A DNA stretch of 64,000 nucleotides from JAJRRH01 sp047638815 (GCA_047638815.1 JBLIMR010000004.1:1-64000), one strand, 5' to 3'. Shown: positions 42,841 to 52,510, numbered from the stretch's first letter. Notes: generated by a model from the letters alone, not told the origin. Translations and numbers: made by a program.

Positions 42841-43001
42841 TTCACACTATTTCTTATTACATTCGAGATGTAAATCTGCAGTCCTAAAAATGAGCAAACC
42901 AAACTTATTTAAATCTTTAGCCTGGCCTCTTTGGCAATACAGTTGACGTCCAACCAATATTACTATTACTGTAGTTTAAAAAAGAACGTAAGCAGCAAAA
43001 A

Positions 43002-43277
43002 TGTCATAATAAGGAGCTTAATAAATTTATTAGAAGGAATATTACATTCCCAGAATCAGCATTGAAGAAAAATATCCACGGAAAGGTATATGTCAAGTTT
43101 GTAGTCACGAAAGATGGTAACGTTGCCAAGGCAGAAATATTAAGAGGTATTTGTGATGACATGGAATCAGAGGTGCTAAAAATGATTGCTCGGTTCCCAA
43201 AATGGGTGTCTGGCACGGTGGATGGAGAACCAGTTGACGTCTGGTACACGCTTCCAATAAATTTTAAGTTTTACTAA
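43002..43277 (+). pseudogene. TonB C-terminal domain fragment
   Basis: The frame encodes a nearly complete TonB C-terminal domain: NKFIRRNITFPESALKK, IHGKVYVKFVVTKDGNVAKAEILRG, then WYTLPINFKFY. The homology begins about 17 codons before the first possible start (TTG at 43062), and the open frame up to 42975 contains no ATG or GTG. There is no membrane anchor or proline-rich arm. This looks like the detached 3' end of a TonB-like gene; expression as a small protein from TTG cannot be excluded. Confidence 0.6.
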
Positions 43278-43300
43278 TAAATCCATCAAATAATTGGAAT

Positions 43301-43341
43301 AAAAAAAGCCCTGCAACCGAAAGATTGCGGGGCTTTTTTTT
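43301..43341. terminator. Bidirectional terminator between TonB fragment and aconitase
   Basis: AAAAAAAGCCCTGCAA pairs with TTGCGGGGCTTTTTTT with one mismatch-like G-T pair. A run on one side and T run on the other serve the two convergent genes. Confidence 0.85.
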
Positions 43342-43367
43342 AAAAAATTTAATTCCTATTCTTAGAA

Positions 43368-45623
43368 CTATCTGTTCAAGTAATTCAAAGCAGATCCCGC
43401 TTTAAACCAATCAATTTGTTGTTCATTATAAGTGTGATTTGCAACAATCACATCTTTACTTCCATCGGCATGCACAAATTCAATGTTCAATGGTTTTCCT
43501 GGCGCGAAGTCAATAAGATCCAACATATTGATGGTATCATCTTCTTGCACTTTGTCATAATCTACCTCATTGGCAAACGTCAAACCTAACATTCCTTGTT
43601 TCTTTAAGTTGGTCTCATGTATTCTTGCAAAAGACTTTACAATCACAGCTATCATTCCAAGATGTCTTGGTTGCATTGCCGCATGTTCTCTACTTGATCC
43701 TTCACCATAATTATGGTCTCCAACCACGAAAGTTTGAACTCCTGAAGCTTTGTATGCTCTCTGAACAGCCGGAACTTCTCCGTACTCACCTGTCAACTGA
43801 TTTTTCACAGCGTTTGGCTTTTCATTGAAGAAATTTATGGCACCTGTCAGCGTATTGTTTGAAATATTATCAAGGTGACCTCTATATTTCAGCCATGGTC
43901 CTGCCATTGAAATGTGATCCGTAGTACATTTTCCTTTGGCCTTGATTATCAATTTGGCTCCAGTAATGTTTTCTCCATTCCATTTTTTAAATGGATCGAG
44001 CAACTGAATTCTTTCTGACTCTGGATTCACAACAACATTGATTGCACTGCCATCTGAAGCCGGTTCTTTAAATCCACGATCCTTAACGTCAAAACCTGCA
44101 GGAGGTAATTCAACACCTACTGGCGGACTTAGTTTTATTTCTTCCCCATTTTCATTAGTCAACGTATCTCTTCTTGGATCAAAATCCAATGTCCCGGCAA
44201 TAGTCAATGCTGTTATCAATTCTGGAGAACCAACGAAAGCATGTGTATTTGGATTACCATCTGCTCTTTTTGAAAAGTTTCTATTGAATGAATGAATAAT
44301 GGTGTTCTTCTCTTTTTTGTCTGCCCCTGCTCTAGCCCACTGTCCGATACATGGTCCACATGCATTTGCAAAAACACTGGCTCCCATTTTTTCAAAAGTC
44401 CCAATAAACCCATCACGTTCCGCAGTGTATCTCACTTGCTCAGAACCAGGAGTCACTGTGAAATGTGCTTTTGGAGTAATATTATTATCGATAGCCTGAA
44501 TTGCAATTGAAGCTGCTCTTGACATGTCCTCATAACTTGAGTTTGTACATGAGCCTATCAAACCGTACTCTACTTTTAAAGGCCATCCATTTTCTTTAGC
44601 CTTCGCACCCAATTCTGAAATTGGTGTTGCAATATCTGGAGAAAAAGGTCCATTGATATGAGGTCCAAGTTCTGTTAAGTTAATTTCGATTACTTGATCG
44701 AAGTATTTTTCTGGGTTTTCATAAACCTCATTGTCACCTGTTAAGTGTTCAGCAATCTGATCTGCTAGTTCAGCGACATCCGCTCTACCTGTTGACTTTA
44801 GATATCTCGACATGGAGTCGTCATATCCGAAAGTTGAAGTTGTTGCACCAATCTCAGCACCCATGTTACAGATGGTTCCTTTTCCTGTACCAGAAAGAGA
44901 AATCGCACCGGGACCGAAATACTCAACAACAGCACCAGTACCTCCTTTCGCTGTAAGAATTCCAGCAACCTTTAGAATAACATCTTTAGAGGAAGTCCAT
45001 CCATCTAGTTCTCCGGTCAACTTCACTCCTATCAATTTTGGAAATTTAAGTTCCCAAGGCATTCCGGCCATCACATCAACAGCATCAGCACCCCCAACTC
45101 CGATAGCGATCATTCCTAGACCACCTGCATTTACAGTATGTGAATCTGTTCCAATCATCATTCCGCCCGGAAAAGCATAATTCTCCAAAACAACCTGATG
45201 AATAATACCGGCTCCTGGCTTCCAAAATCCAATGCCATATTTATTGGATACAGTCTCTAAGAAATTGAAAACTTCATTACTTTTATTAAGAGATTCTTGC
45301 AAATCTTCACCCGCATTCACACGAGCTTGAATCAAGTGATCACAGTGTGTAGTCGAAGGAACGGCTACTTTTGATTTTCCTGCCATCATGAATTGAAGCA
45401 AAGCCATTTGAGCAGTTGCATCCTGCATCGCAACACGATCTGGAGCGAACTCCACATAGGACTTCCCTCTTGTGAAAGCCTCATTTCCTAATTTATCCCA
45501 AAGGTGACTGTATAGTATCTTTTCAGTCAGCGTTAATGGTTTTCCCAATAGCTCTCTTGCTGCATTTACTCTTGCTGGAATCTTAGAGTAAACATCCTTT
45601 ATCATGTTAATGTCAAATGCCAT
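43368..45623 (-). CDS. Aconitate hydratase (mitochondrial-type)
   Basis: 751 residues. Interconverts citrate and isocitrate in the TCA cycle through a [4Fe-4S] cluster. Cluster cysteines are in GSCTNSSYEDMSRAA and ANACGPCIGQWARAG. IGTDSHTVNAGGLGMIAIGVGGADAVD and the swivel domain (HISMAGPWLKYRGH, GDHNYGEGSSREHAAMQPRH) are canonical for the shorter mitochondrial type of aconitase. A small hairpin CTCGG/CCGAG lies in the leader at about 45650-45671. The gene appears monocistronic. Confidence 0.95.
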   Translation of the reverse strand: MAFDINMIKDVYSKIPARVNAARELLGKPLTLTEKILYSHLWDKLGNEAFTRGKSYVEFAPDRVAMQDATAQMALLQFMMAGKSKVAVPSTTHCDHLIQARVNAGEDLQESLNKSNEVFNFLETVSNKYGIGFWKPGAGIIHQVVLENYAFPGGMMIGTDSHTVNAGGLGMIAIGVGGADAVDVMAGMPWELKFPKLIGVKLTGELDGWTSSKDVILKVAGILTAKGGTGAVVEYFGPGAISLSGTGKGTICNMGAEIGATTSTFGYDDSMSRYLKSTGRADVAELADQIAEHLTGDNEVYENPEKYFDQVIEINLTELGPHINGPFSPDIATPISELGAKAKENGWPLKVEYGLIGSCTNSSYEDMSRAASIAIQAIDNNITPKAHFTVTPGSEQVRYTAERDGFIGTFEKMGASVFANACGPCIGQWARAGADKKEKNTIIHSFNRNFSKRADGNPNTHAFVGSPELITALTIAGTLDFDPRRDTLTNENGEEIKLSPPVGVELPPAGFDVKDRGFKEPASDGSAINVVVNPESERIQLLDPFKKWNGENITGAKLIIKAKGKCTTDHISMAGPWLKYRGHLDNISNNTLTGAINFFNEKPNAVKNQLTGEYGEVPAVQRAYKASGVQTFVVGDHNYGEGSSREHAAMQPRHLGMIAVIVKSFARIHETNLKKQGMLGLTFANEVDYDKVQEDDTINMLDLIDFAPGKPLNIEFVHADGSKDVIVANHTYNEQQIDWFKAGSALNYLNR

Positions 45624-45829
45624 AAAATATTTTCTGTATTATAATTTCCTCGGCACAAGTTATACCGAGCCGCGAAGTTAATGATTTTGAAAATATTTTT
45701 TCAGCCTTAAATTCTTTTGCTCAACATCAGTTTGAAGATGAATCACACAGCTGAAAACAACCCTCGATAATATGCGAAATATAGAGCGTTTCTTGTAAGA
45801 CTTAAATAACTACGACCAATGAGGAATGC

Positions 45830-46927
45830 CTATTGCACAACCAAAGTACTTCTTCCAACAGTTTTATCATTATCATTTAATAACGTCACATTATAGATTC
45901 CGCTACTGACATCCCTTAATTCTAAAACATATTGTTTGGAACCTCTTTCCACGTATTCAATCAAAACCAATCGACCCGTCATGTCGGTTAAGGTTATGGA
46001 GTCAAAATATTTGCCTTCAACACTTACAACGACTCTATCCGTTGCGGGATTAGGAAATAATTTGAATGCTTGATTTTGGCGAATCTCATCAACTCCAACA
46101 GGCTCTATAAAAACAAAGTCGTCATATTCATCAGCATACTCTTCAACATTAAAGGCACTGTCAACAGAAACACTCATGAAATGATAAGTCATTCCAACTT
46201 CGCCCGTAAAATCAGCTGTCGATTCGGTAGTTTGCGCCATCCATGGTGTCCAATTGCTTGACCCATCCGTATTGTTGTAAATATTATAATAAAGTATGTT
46301 TGGATCAGTAAAATCTGTTTCCCAAGTAACATTTACAACAGTTTCACCATTCACATAATCAGTGATATCATTTACATGACTTTGAGGTACTTCATTGTCG
46401 AAAATATTCACCCATGTATTGGTTACAATTGGATCATTGAAATCGAAATATATCTGTGCATCATTTTCAATGACTGTGTCAGACTCCACATCTTCAAGTA
46501 GATTAATCTCAAATGCTACAAAGCCAATTCCCTCTGGCGCATTGACATTTGGTGGAAGAAAACCTTGGTCAATATCCTCTGTAGGTATCATACTAAGCGT
46601 ATCAAGTGTCTCAAACAACCAACTTGCTATTCCTGTTCCTTCATCAAAGTTTGTCATAATTCTAAGAATGTTGGGCACGTCCGGTCTTAGATCTATTTCC
46701 GTTGACCCTTCTAATTCATTTAACGTAACAACATTCTGTCCCCAACTTGCTGCCGTATATTTAAAAGTGCTGACATCAAATACATTTAAATCAAGACTAT
46801 CAATTACCAATACGGTTTTAGCTGCCAGCGTTGCGGAGTCAACATTTTCGAAATGAATGGCGTAATACATATCACTGTTATTGATGAATGCACCCCCAAA
46901 TTCTTGTGATGGGCCAATATCCTTAAC
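45830..46927 (-). pseudogene. 3' fragment of a large T9SS-secreted surface protein
   Basis: The frame opens right after a TGA at 46930-46928 and runs to 45830. It begins in mid-domain (IGPSQEFGGAFINNSDMYYAI), and the ATG at 46870 lies inside conserved sequence, so no true start exists. Segments: a DUF11/DUF7619-like beta domain (to about residue 175 of the longest ATG frame, with AQIYFDFNDPIVTNTW), a fibronectin-like part (VNVTWETDFTDPNILYYNIY), and a complete type A sorting domain (FKLFPNPATDRV, ITLTDMTGRLVLIEY, SGIYNVTLLN...STLVVQ). N-terminal signal and most of the protein are missing. Confidence 0.75.
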
Positions 46928-47393
46928 TCAACTATCCGATTTAGCATAATCAAGCAATTTATAATAAACATTTAAACTTTCGTTGAAGTCACCTTGCTGC
47001 TGACAAATTACAGCCTTCTGATACAGACCATCATTTTTCATTTTTAGATTACCTGTGCCATCAGTATAAGCCAAATACCTACCCAATACTAGCCAATCCT
47101 TTCTCAAATTCCTCAGTCTTTCTGCTAATTACACCATCTTTATAATCAGCAATAGCAATCCCTCGCTTGTCATTTAATTTTTCACAAATCATCCTGGCAG
47201 AATCAATATGAGCCTGAGCGTCTTTGATATTTGAGTTTATAAGCAACCAACACAATCTCCCATGCGCTGAGGCTATATCTTTTTGATTCCCCGAGTTTTT
47301 CACTAAGAGATACAAGCTATCTAGTTCTCTATTCTGAGAAAATGAATCACCTAATATAAAAAGGCTAAATAGTATGATGAATAGTGTTTTCAA
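46928..47393 (-). pseudogene. 5' fragment of a TPR-repeat protein, frameshifted
   Basis: Starts with a good signal peptide (MKTLFIILFSLFILGDSFSQ) and TPR-type helices (LYLLVKNSGNQKDIASAHGRLCWLL, KDAQAHIDSARMICEKLNDKRGIAIADY). The first frame stops at 47079 just after EEFEKGLASIG. The repeat continues in another frame (RYLAYTDGTGNLKMKNDGLY, GDFNESLNVYYKLLDYAKSDS) until the TGA at 46928. Proteins with this start are usually long TPR sensor kinases or LuxR/AraC-like regulators; the rest is absent and the T9SS fragment follows in the same frame. Confidence 0.7.
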
Positions 47394-47681
47394 TTGCTAG
47401 CAGAATCTTTTTAAAAGTAAGAAGGTGATTTTTTCATACTCAATGGTTCGTTATAGTTGGTAAGTTAAATAAAATTATAGCAATAAAGAATTATGGCAGC
47501 AAGATCAGGAATAGTCTAACGAAATAAATCAGTTTAAACGATGAATTACAAAATATAGGGAAAACCCTTGGAAATAATTGAGTTTGAGTGATGATTTAAT
47601 AATTTTGAATTACCACATTACTTTATTCATGCAGTAAGACAAAATAATATTGGAGTTCTATTTCATTGAGTCTACACTCTC
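47394..47681. other. Intergenic stretch without a recognisable gene
   Basis: About 290 nt, AT-rich, with no frame, hairpin or repeat that I can support. It separates the TPR remnant from the outer-membrane protein gene of the metal-uptake operon. Confidence 0.5.
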
Positions 47682-48428
47682 TTACTTCTTATCAATATTC
47701 CAACTAAAGCCCAATGAGACATAGTTGCTTTTAGAGGTCAAACCAACTCCAAAAGAGTAATCAAGTTGTAAGTTATCTCGCAACAAATAGGTAATTCCTC
47801 CATCAAAATTATTTTCATAATCTTCAAATTCTATGAAGGATCCAAACTGTTCTATGTACAATCCAAGCTTCTCAGTGAGACCAACACCAACCGCTATTGA
47901 GTTTGTTAAATTACCATCTCCAAACCCAAAGTAATCATATCCAATATTATATCCGAGACCGATATCATCACTTATTTCATGTGCTATGGAAATTTTATTA
48001 ATCGTTCCGTAAGAATCAATCGTAAACGATGGTCCACCAGTCGGAACAATAAGATGAGATAAAACAGCAATTTCAGTATTCACATCTTCATTCCTCAATA
48101 CTTGTACCTTGGTGCCAATTTCCAAATCACTTACACCCACTAAATTCAGTGTCTCTTTGTCACTCTTCAAATATTCCACCTGATTGAGTATTCTTAACTC
48201 TACCCCCTCAGTTATGCCCAATCTAAAGAGATTCGTTGGTGCTAAAACATTGCGAAAATTTACGCCAAATTTTTCGAAATACTCAACCAATACTCCTGCT
48301 TCAATTTGTAAACTACCCTTGTTAATTGTACTGGAACTTTCTGTTTGATCAGGTCGATCCGTAATTATTTGCTGCGCGGATATATCAATTGTAAATACAA
48401 TTGCAAATAGGAGTAAATATTTATTCAT
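47682..48428 (-). CDS. Outer-membrane transporter-like protein (phenol MetA-pathway family)
   Basis: 248 residues with a signal peptide (MNKYLLLFAIVFTIDISAQ). The mature start IITDRPDQTESSSTINKGSLQIEAG is the hallmark of the Phenol_MetA_deg/transporter barrel family; the rest alternates beta-strands (LGLYIEQFGSF, LQLDYSFGVGL, YVSLGFSW). It comes 37 nt after the second metal permease on the same strand, so it is probably the last gene of that operon and may form an outer-membrane channel. Substrate is inferred from position only. Confidence 0.75.
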   Translation of the reverse strand: MNKYLLLFAIVFTIDISAQQIITDRPDQTESSSTINKGSLQIEAGVLVEYFEKFGVNFRNVLAPTNLFRLGITEGVELRILNQVEYLKSDKETLNLVGVSDLEIGTKVQVLRNEDVNTEIAVLSHLIVPTGGPSFTIDSYGTINKISIAHEISDDIGLGYNIGYDYFGFGDGNLTNSIAVGVGLTEKLGLYIEQFGSFIEFEDYENNFDGGITYLLRDNLQLDYSFGVGLTSKSNYVSLGFSWNIDKK

Positions 48429-48465
48429 TTTAATTTTAAATTAGTGTGTAATATTTTGATTTTCA

Positions 48466-49626
48466 TTATCCTCTAAACAGGAAGAATCTATCCTTCATTC
48501 CTTCTATTTCTATACTATCATCATTAACAATATAGTCAATGGCCTCGGTGGTAAACTCAGATCCTTTTGAGGTAAGCGTAGCAATATCATTCTCTACACT
48601 AACAAGATTATTCTCTTGAGCTAATTTTAACACTTTTATCGCCATTGACTTTTTCCAATTAATATGTTCTCCGAGATGCTGTACATGTCTTTCTTGCTCT
48701 TCATCATGATTCCCAAGGTGAAGTAAAAATGTAAGTAATGACACTTCTGTTTTTTGCTGCTTTTGTCTATACATCACCGATAATAACCCTCTCGATGGAG
48801 CAAAAAGATATACCATGAGAAAGATTAATCCAAGGACTGTAGTAATTGACCCCGCAATAGAAGCATCAATCCATTGAGCAAACCAATATCCAGTTATAGC
48901 GGCCAACACTCCAAAAGTACTTGACAGAAATAACATCTGTTTTAGATCCTTAGTCAATAAGTAAGCAGATGCAGCTGGAGCTATCATCAGGGCAACGACC
49001 AAAATGGCACCAACAGCCTCAAAGGAGCCCACCGTTGTTACCGATGCGACACTCATTAATCCATAGTGCATTATCGCAGGTGATATCCCCAAACTTGCAG
49101 CAAGGCCTACATCGAATGTGCTTAATTTAAGTTCTTTGAAATATAGCACTAGTAGAGTAAGACTTAAAACTAGAATCGATCCGATTATCCATACAGACAC
49201 TGGGCCCAAATCAAGACCATTGTAAATCCATCGATCGAATGAAGCAAAGGCTAACTCACCCAATAAAACAGCATCTACATCAAGATGCACATCATTAGCT
49301 CCTCTGGCAATCATGATTACACCGATGCTAAATAAAGCTGGAAAAACCAATCCAATAGCCGTATCTTCTTTAACCAATCCTGTTTTTTGGATATATTCAA
49401 CCAAGACCACCGTGAACACACCACTTACTGCAGCAAGAATAATTAGTAATGGAGAATTGAGATCATGAGTAATTAGAAAACCAACGACAATACCCGGGAG
49501 AATTGAATGACTTATGGCATCTGAAATCAATGCCATTTTTCTCAATACCAAAAAGGTGCCTGGAAGGGCACATGCCACGGCCACCAAGGATGCTATTAAC
49601 TGTATTTCAAAATGAACATTACCCAT
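48466..49626 (-). CDS. Metal ABC transporter permease with C-terminal winged-helix tail
   Basis: 386 residues. Residues 1 to about 275 form a ZnuB/MntB-type permease (FLVLRKMALISDAISHSILPGIVVGF, and SFEAVGAILVVALMIAPAASAYLL as the ABC-3 signature). The last about 100 residues are soluble and resemble a DtxR-like winged helix plus dimer region (HLGEHINWKKSMAIKVLKLAQENNLVS, IATLTSKGSEFTTEAI). It overlaps the upstream permease by 8 nt. Together the two permeases would form a heterodimer. Confidence 0.87.
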   Translation of the reverse strand: MGNVHFEIQLIASLVAVACALPGTFLVLRKMALISDAISHSILPGIVVGFLITHDLNSPLLIILAAVSGVFTVVLVEYIQKTGLVKEDTAIGLVFPALFSIGVIMIARGANDVHLDVDAVLLGELAFASFDRWIYNGLDLGPVSVWIIGSILVLSLTLLVLYFKELKLSTFDVGLAASLGISPAIMHYGLMSVASVTTVGSFEAVGAILVVALMIAPAASAYLLTKDLKQMLFLSSTFGVLAAITGYWFAQWIDASIAGSITTVLGLIFLMVYLFAPSRGLLSVMYRQKQQKTEVSLLTFLLHLGNHDEEQERHVQHLGEHINWKKSMAIKVLKLAQENNLVSVENDIATLTSKGSEFTTEAIDYIVNDDSIEIEGMKDRFFLFRG

Positions 49627-50749
49627 CAGTATTTCCGTTTATTTGATCATACAGGTTTGCTACCTCATTGTATCCTTTTTGAGTCATTGACCACATCTTG
49701 TTTTTCACAATGACCAAGTCCTTATCCACCAGTTTCTGCAACGTCTTCGTAGTATACCCTTGGAAATTATTAAGAATTCGAATGGTGTGAGGATGGCTTA
49801 TATCTTCGTGAGTTACTGCAATATCATACATGAACGAAAGGGTCTTTTGTTCTTCCAGAAGATTTCTGTTTTTTCTCAGTTTCAATTCTTTGAACAACAA
49901 CCCTCGACTTGGGGAAAAAATAAAAGAAAACAAAACGAAGCCTGAGGCTACCAATACGATTACCGGTCCAGTGGATAAATTATTTGCAGAAGCGGAAATG
50001 GCCGTTCCAACCACACCAGAACAAGCCCCAAATAGGGCAGCTAAAATCACCATAGCACTCAAACTATTAGTCCATTGCCTAGCCGCTGCTGCTGGCGCGA
50101 GGAGCATTGCGCTCATTAGAACTACTCCCACTGTTTGAAGCCCCATTACAATGGCAAGCACGATAAAAGCGGTAATAAGAATATCAATGAAACGTGTGTT
50201 AAAACCCATCGTTGCTGTAAAATCCTTATCGAAAAGTAGCACTTTGAATTCCTTCCAAAACATGAGCAGGACAATTAGACAGGCTGATGTAACCACAACC
50301 ATTAGCCAAACATCAGAGACCATTAATGTTGCTGCTTGGCCGAATAAGTATTTATCCAATCCTGCTTGATTAGCGTTTGGCAACTTCTGAATGAAGGTAA
50401 GGAGCAGCATACCTACACCGAAGAAGATTGAGAGAATAAGACCTAAGGCAGTGTCTGATTTGAGCTGTGTTTTAGAGACTATCCCTCTAATCCAGAAAGT
50501 GCCTATTAATCCACTTACCAGAGCTCCAAGCATAAGAACATTACTGTCCTTGGCACCTGTAATCAAAAATGCTATGGCAATACCGGGCAATGCAGCATGC
50601 GATATGGCATCACCCAATAGACTTTGCTTCCTTAGGACAGCAAAAGTACCAAGCATACCGCAAACGGCTCCTAACACTGCTGTCCCCAAAGTTATAGTTC
50701 GCAGTGTGTAGTCGTTAATGACTAGGGATATGTATTCAGTTATTTCGAT
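49619..50749 (-). CDS. Metal ABC transporter permease with C-terminal winged-helix tail
   Basis: Permease of the ZnuB/MntB/TroC family with GTFAVLRKQSLLGDAISHAALPGIAIAF and GVVLMSAMLLAPAAAARQW, then a soluble tail with SHPHTIRILNNFQGYTTKTLQKLVDKDLVIVKNKMWSMTQKG. The only standard start is TTG at 50689, but the usual N-terminal helix (EYISLVINDYTLRTITLGT) is encoded upstream in frame without ATG, GTG or TTG, back to about 50757. An ATC at 50749 or ATA at 50743 is the likely position of the true start, either non-canonical or mutated. I give 50749 for that reason. Confidence 0.8.
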   Translation of the reverse strand: MEITEYISLVINDYTLRTITLGTAVLGAVCGMLGTFAVLRKQSLLGDAISHAALPGIAIAFLITGAKDSNVLMLGALVSGLIGTFWIRGIVSKTQLKSDTALGLILSIFFGVGMLLLTFIQKLPNANQAGLDKYLFGQAATLMVSDVWLMVVVTSACLIVLLMFWKEFKVLLFDKDFTATMGFNTRFIDILITAFIVLAIVMGLQTVGVVLMSAMLLAPAAAARQWTNSLSAMVILAALFGACSGVVGTAISASANNLSTGPVIVLVASGFVLFSFIFSPSRGLLFKELKLRKNRNLLEEQKTLSFMYDIAVTHEDISHPHTIRILNNFQGYTTKTLQKLVDKDLVIVKNKMWSMTQKGYNEVANLYDQINGNTDG

Positions 50750-50792
50750 TTTTTCGTCTTTTAGTCAATTAATCTTTTTTTGTCGTAAGTCA

Positions 50793-50850
50793 AATAGTCG
50801 TAAGTCTGTTTTAATCCTGCAAAAACCATACACATGGACTTACGACTATT
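50793..50850. repeat. Intra-operon hairpin with repeated GTCGTAAGTC
   Basis: AATAGTCGTAAGTC (50793-50806) pairs perfectly with GACTTACGACTATT (50837-50850), and a further GTCGTAAGTC lies at 50782-50791. It sits between the ATPase and first permease genes, the widest gap inside the metal operon, so it may set the ratio of upstream to downstream expression, or be a dispersed repeat. Confidence 0.6.
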
Positions 50851-50853
50851 ATT

Positions 50854-51591
50854 CTATTTCAAAATACTTGTTTTGTAATTAATACCATATGTCCTGGTCA
50901 GGTTATCATCATTGAAAATATCTTTCACTGGACCTGTGGCGATTTTCTTAACATTGAGAAACGTTACCCAATCAAAATATTCCGGAACGGTTTGAAGATC
51001 ATGATGCACAACAACTACTGTCTTACCAGTTTTACGAAGCTCTTTTAGAATGTTGATTATTGCAATTTCTGTGGTTGCGTCAACGCCTTGAAATGGTTCA
51101 TCCATAAAATAAATTGAAGCATCTTGAACAAGTGCACGAGCCAAGAAAATACGCTGCTGCTGACCACCCGAAAGCTGAGAAATTTGCCTGTTCTTAAATG
51201 GTAGCATCCCAACTTTTTCCAATGCCTCCAATGAAGCCTTTTTCTCGTTTTTCCCAGGTCTCTTTATCCATCCTAACTTCCCATACGTGCCCATCATGAC
51301 TACATCCAATGCGGTTGTTGGAAAATCCCAATCCACACTCCCCTTCTGCGGAACATATGCCACGAGAGATCGCTGTTCGTTATAGGGTTTCCCATAGATA
51401 CTAACCGAACCGGCTATCGGTTCAATTATGCCTAAAACGGATTTAATTAAAGTAGATTTTCCCGCTCCATTTGGCCCTACAATTGCCATGAGGACTCCTT
51501 CAGGAACCGCTAAATCAATATCCCACAGAACCGGCTTATAGTTATAGGCAACCGTTAAATCATCAATACTAATAGCGATTTTTTCTCCCAT
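50854..51591 (-). CDS. Metal ABC transporter ATP-binding protein
   Basis: 245 residues. Walker A IVGPNGAGKSTLIKSVLG, Q-loop YVPQKGSVDWDFPTT, ABC signature SQLSGGQQQRIFLARAL, Walker B ASIYFMDEPFQGVD and switch VVVHHDLQTV. The QKGSVDWDFP segment is typical of the Mn/Zn/Fe (ABC-3) subgroup. It begins 1 nt after the binding-protein gene ends and drives the two permeases downstream. Confidence 0.95.
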   Translation of the reverse strand: MGEKIAISIDDLTVAYNYKPVLWDIDLAVPEGVLMAIVGPNGAGKSTLIKSVLGIIEPIAGSVSIYGKPYNEQRSLVAYVPQKGSVDWDFPTTALDVVMMGTYGKLGWIKRPGKNEKKASLEALEKVGMLPFKNRQISQLSGGQQQRIFLARALVQDASIYFMDEPFQGVDATTEIAIINILKELRKTGKTVVVVHHDLQTVPEYFDWVTFLNVKKIATGPVKDIFNDDNLTRTYGINYKTSILK

Positions 51592-51592
51592 T

Positions 51593-52510
51593 TTATTTTA
51601 GTGAATTAACGATTGTCTTAAGGTTGTGTTCAAACATTCCAATATATGTTCCTTCCACTGTCCCATAATCTCCGAGTGCATCAGAATAAAGCGTTCCTCC
51701 AATAACTACTTCATGGCCCTTACTTTGTACTGCTGCTTGCAGTGATTCTATGGTTCGTTGAGGAACAGAAGACTCCACGAAAATTGCTTTAACGTCCTTT
51801 TCAATGATCAATTTTGCTAATTCCTGAACATCCTTAACTCCAGCCTCAGTAACTGTAGATAAACCCTGTAAGCCAACGACCTCAAATCCAAAGTCCTTTC
51901 CAAAGTAACCAAAGGCATCGTGCGCTGTGACAAGAACTCTTTTTTCTTTAGGCAGGCTCTTTATCATCTCTTTACTTGACGCATCCAGAATTTCCAATTG
52001 AGTCATATAGTCCATATATCTCTCCTCATACTTTGAGGCATTATCAGAATCATTTTTCTGAAGAATTTCTGAAACGAAAGTTGAGATCAATTTCCAGTTA
52101 TTAATACTAAACCAAATGTGTGGATCGTGATTAGATGCAAATAGATCTGAATGTATAAGATCTTCCACTGAAATGCAATCAGCCAAAGCAATTGTATTCT
52201 TCTTAGCCCCCATTTTTTCAAAAACCTCAACCAATTTACCTTCAAGATGAAGCCCATTATATAAGATCAAATCAGCAAGAACCAATTTATTGACATCGCC
52301 TGCACTGGCTTTAAACAAATGTGGATCAACTCCAGCGCCCATCAAACCTTGGACAATAATCTCATCTCCACCAATTGTCTTCACAAGATCAGTGATCATT
52401 GTTGTGGTGCATACTACCTTTAGTTTATCGCTTTCAGGTTGTTTTTCCGAGTTGCAAGCACTAAAGAAAATTAGCCCTGCAGTAAAGAAAACTAGTCTAT
52501 TTAATTTCAT
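51593..52510 (-). CDS. Metal ABC transporter substrate-binding lipoprotein (TroA/MntA/ZnuA type)
   Basis: 305 residues. Lipobox LIFFSACNSEKQ. Metal ligands of cluster A-I proteins: His in MGAGVDPHLFKAS, His in ASNHDPHIWFS, Glu in AIFVESSVPQRT and Asp in GGTLYSDALGDYG. There is no histidine-rich loop, which favours manganese or iron over zinc, though this is not decisive. It overlaps the MntR-like gene by 14 nt. Confidence 0.92.
   Translation of the reverse strand: MKLNRLVFFTAGLIFFSACNSEKQPESDKLKVVCTTTMITDLVKTIGGDEIIVQGLMGAGVDPHLFKASAGDVNKLVLADLILYNGLHLEGKLVEVFEKMGAKKNTIALADCISVEDLIHSDLFASNHDPHIWFSINNWKLISTFVSEILQKNDSDNASKYEERYMDYMTQLEILDASSKEMIKSLPKEKRVLVTAHDAFGYFGKDFGFEVVGLQGLSTVTEAGVKDVQELAKLIIEKDVKAIFVESSVPQRTIESLQAAVQSKGHEVVIGGTLYSDALGDYGTVEGTYIGMFEHNLKTIVNSLK

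Noticed and set aside
46395..46856. 153-codon open frame on the plus strand
   Set aside because: Antisense of the T9SS fragment; serine-rich low-complexity translation typical of a shadow frame.
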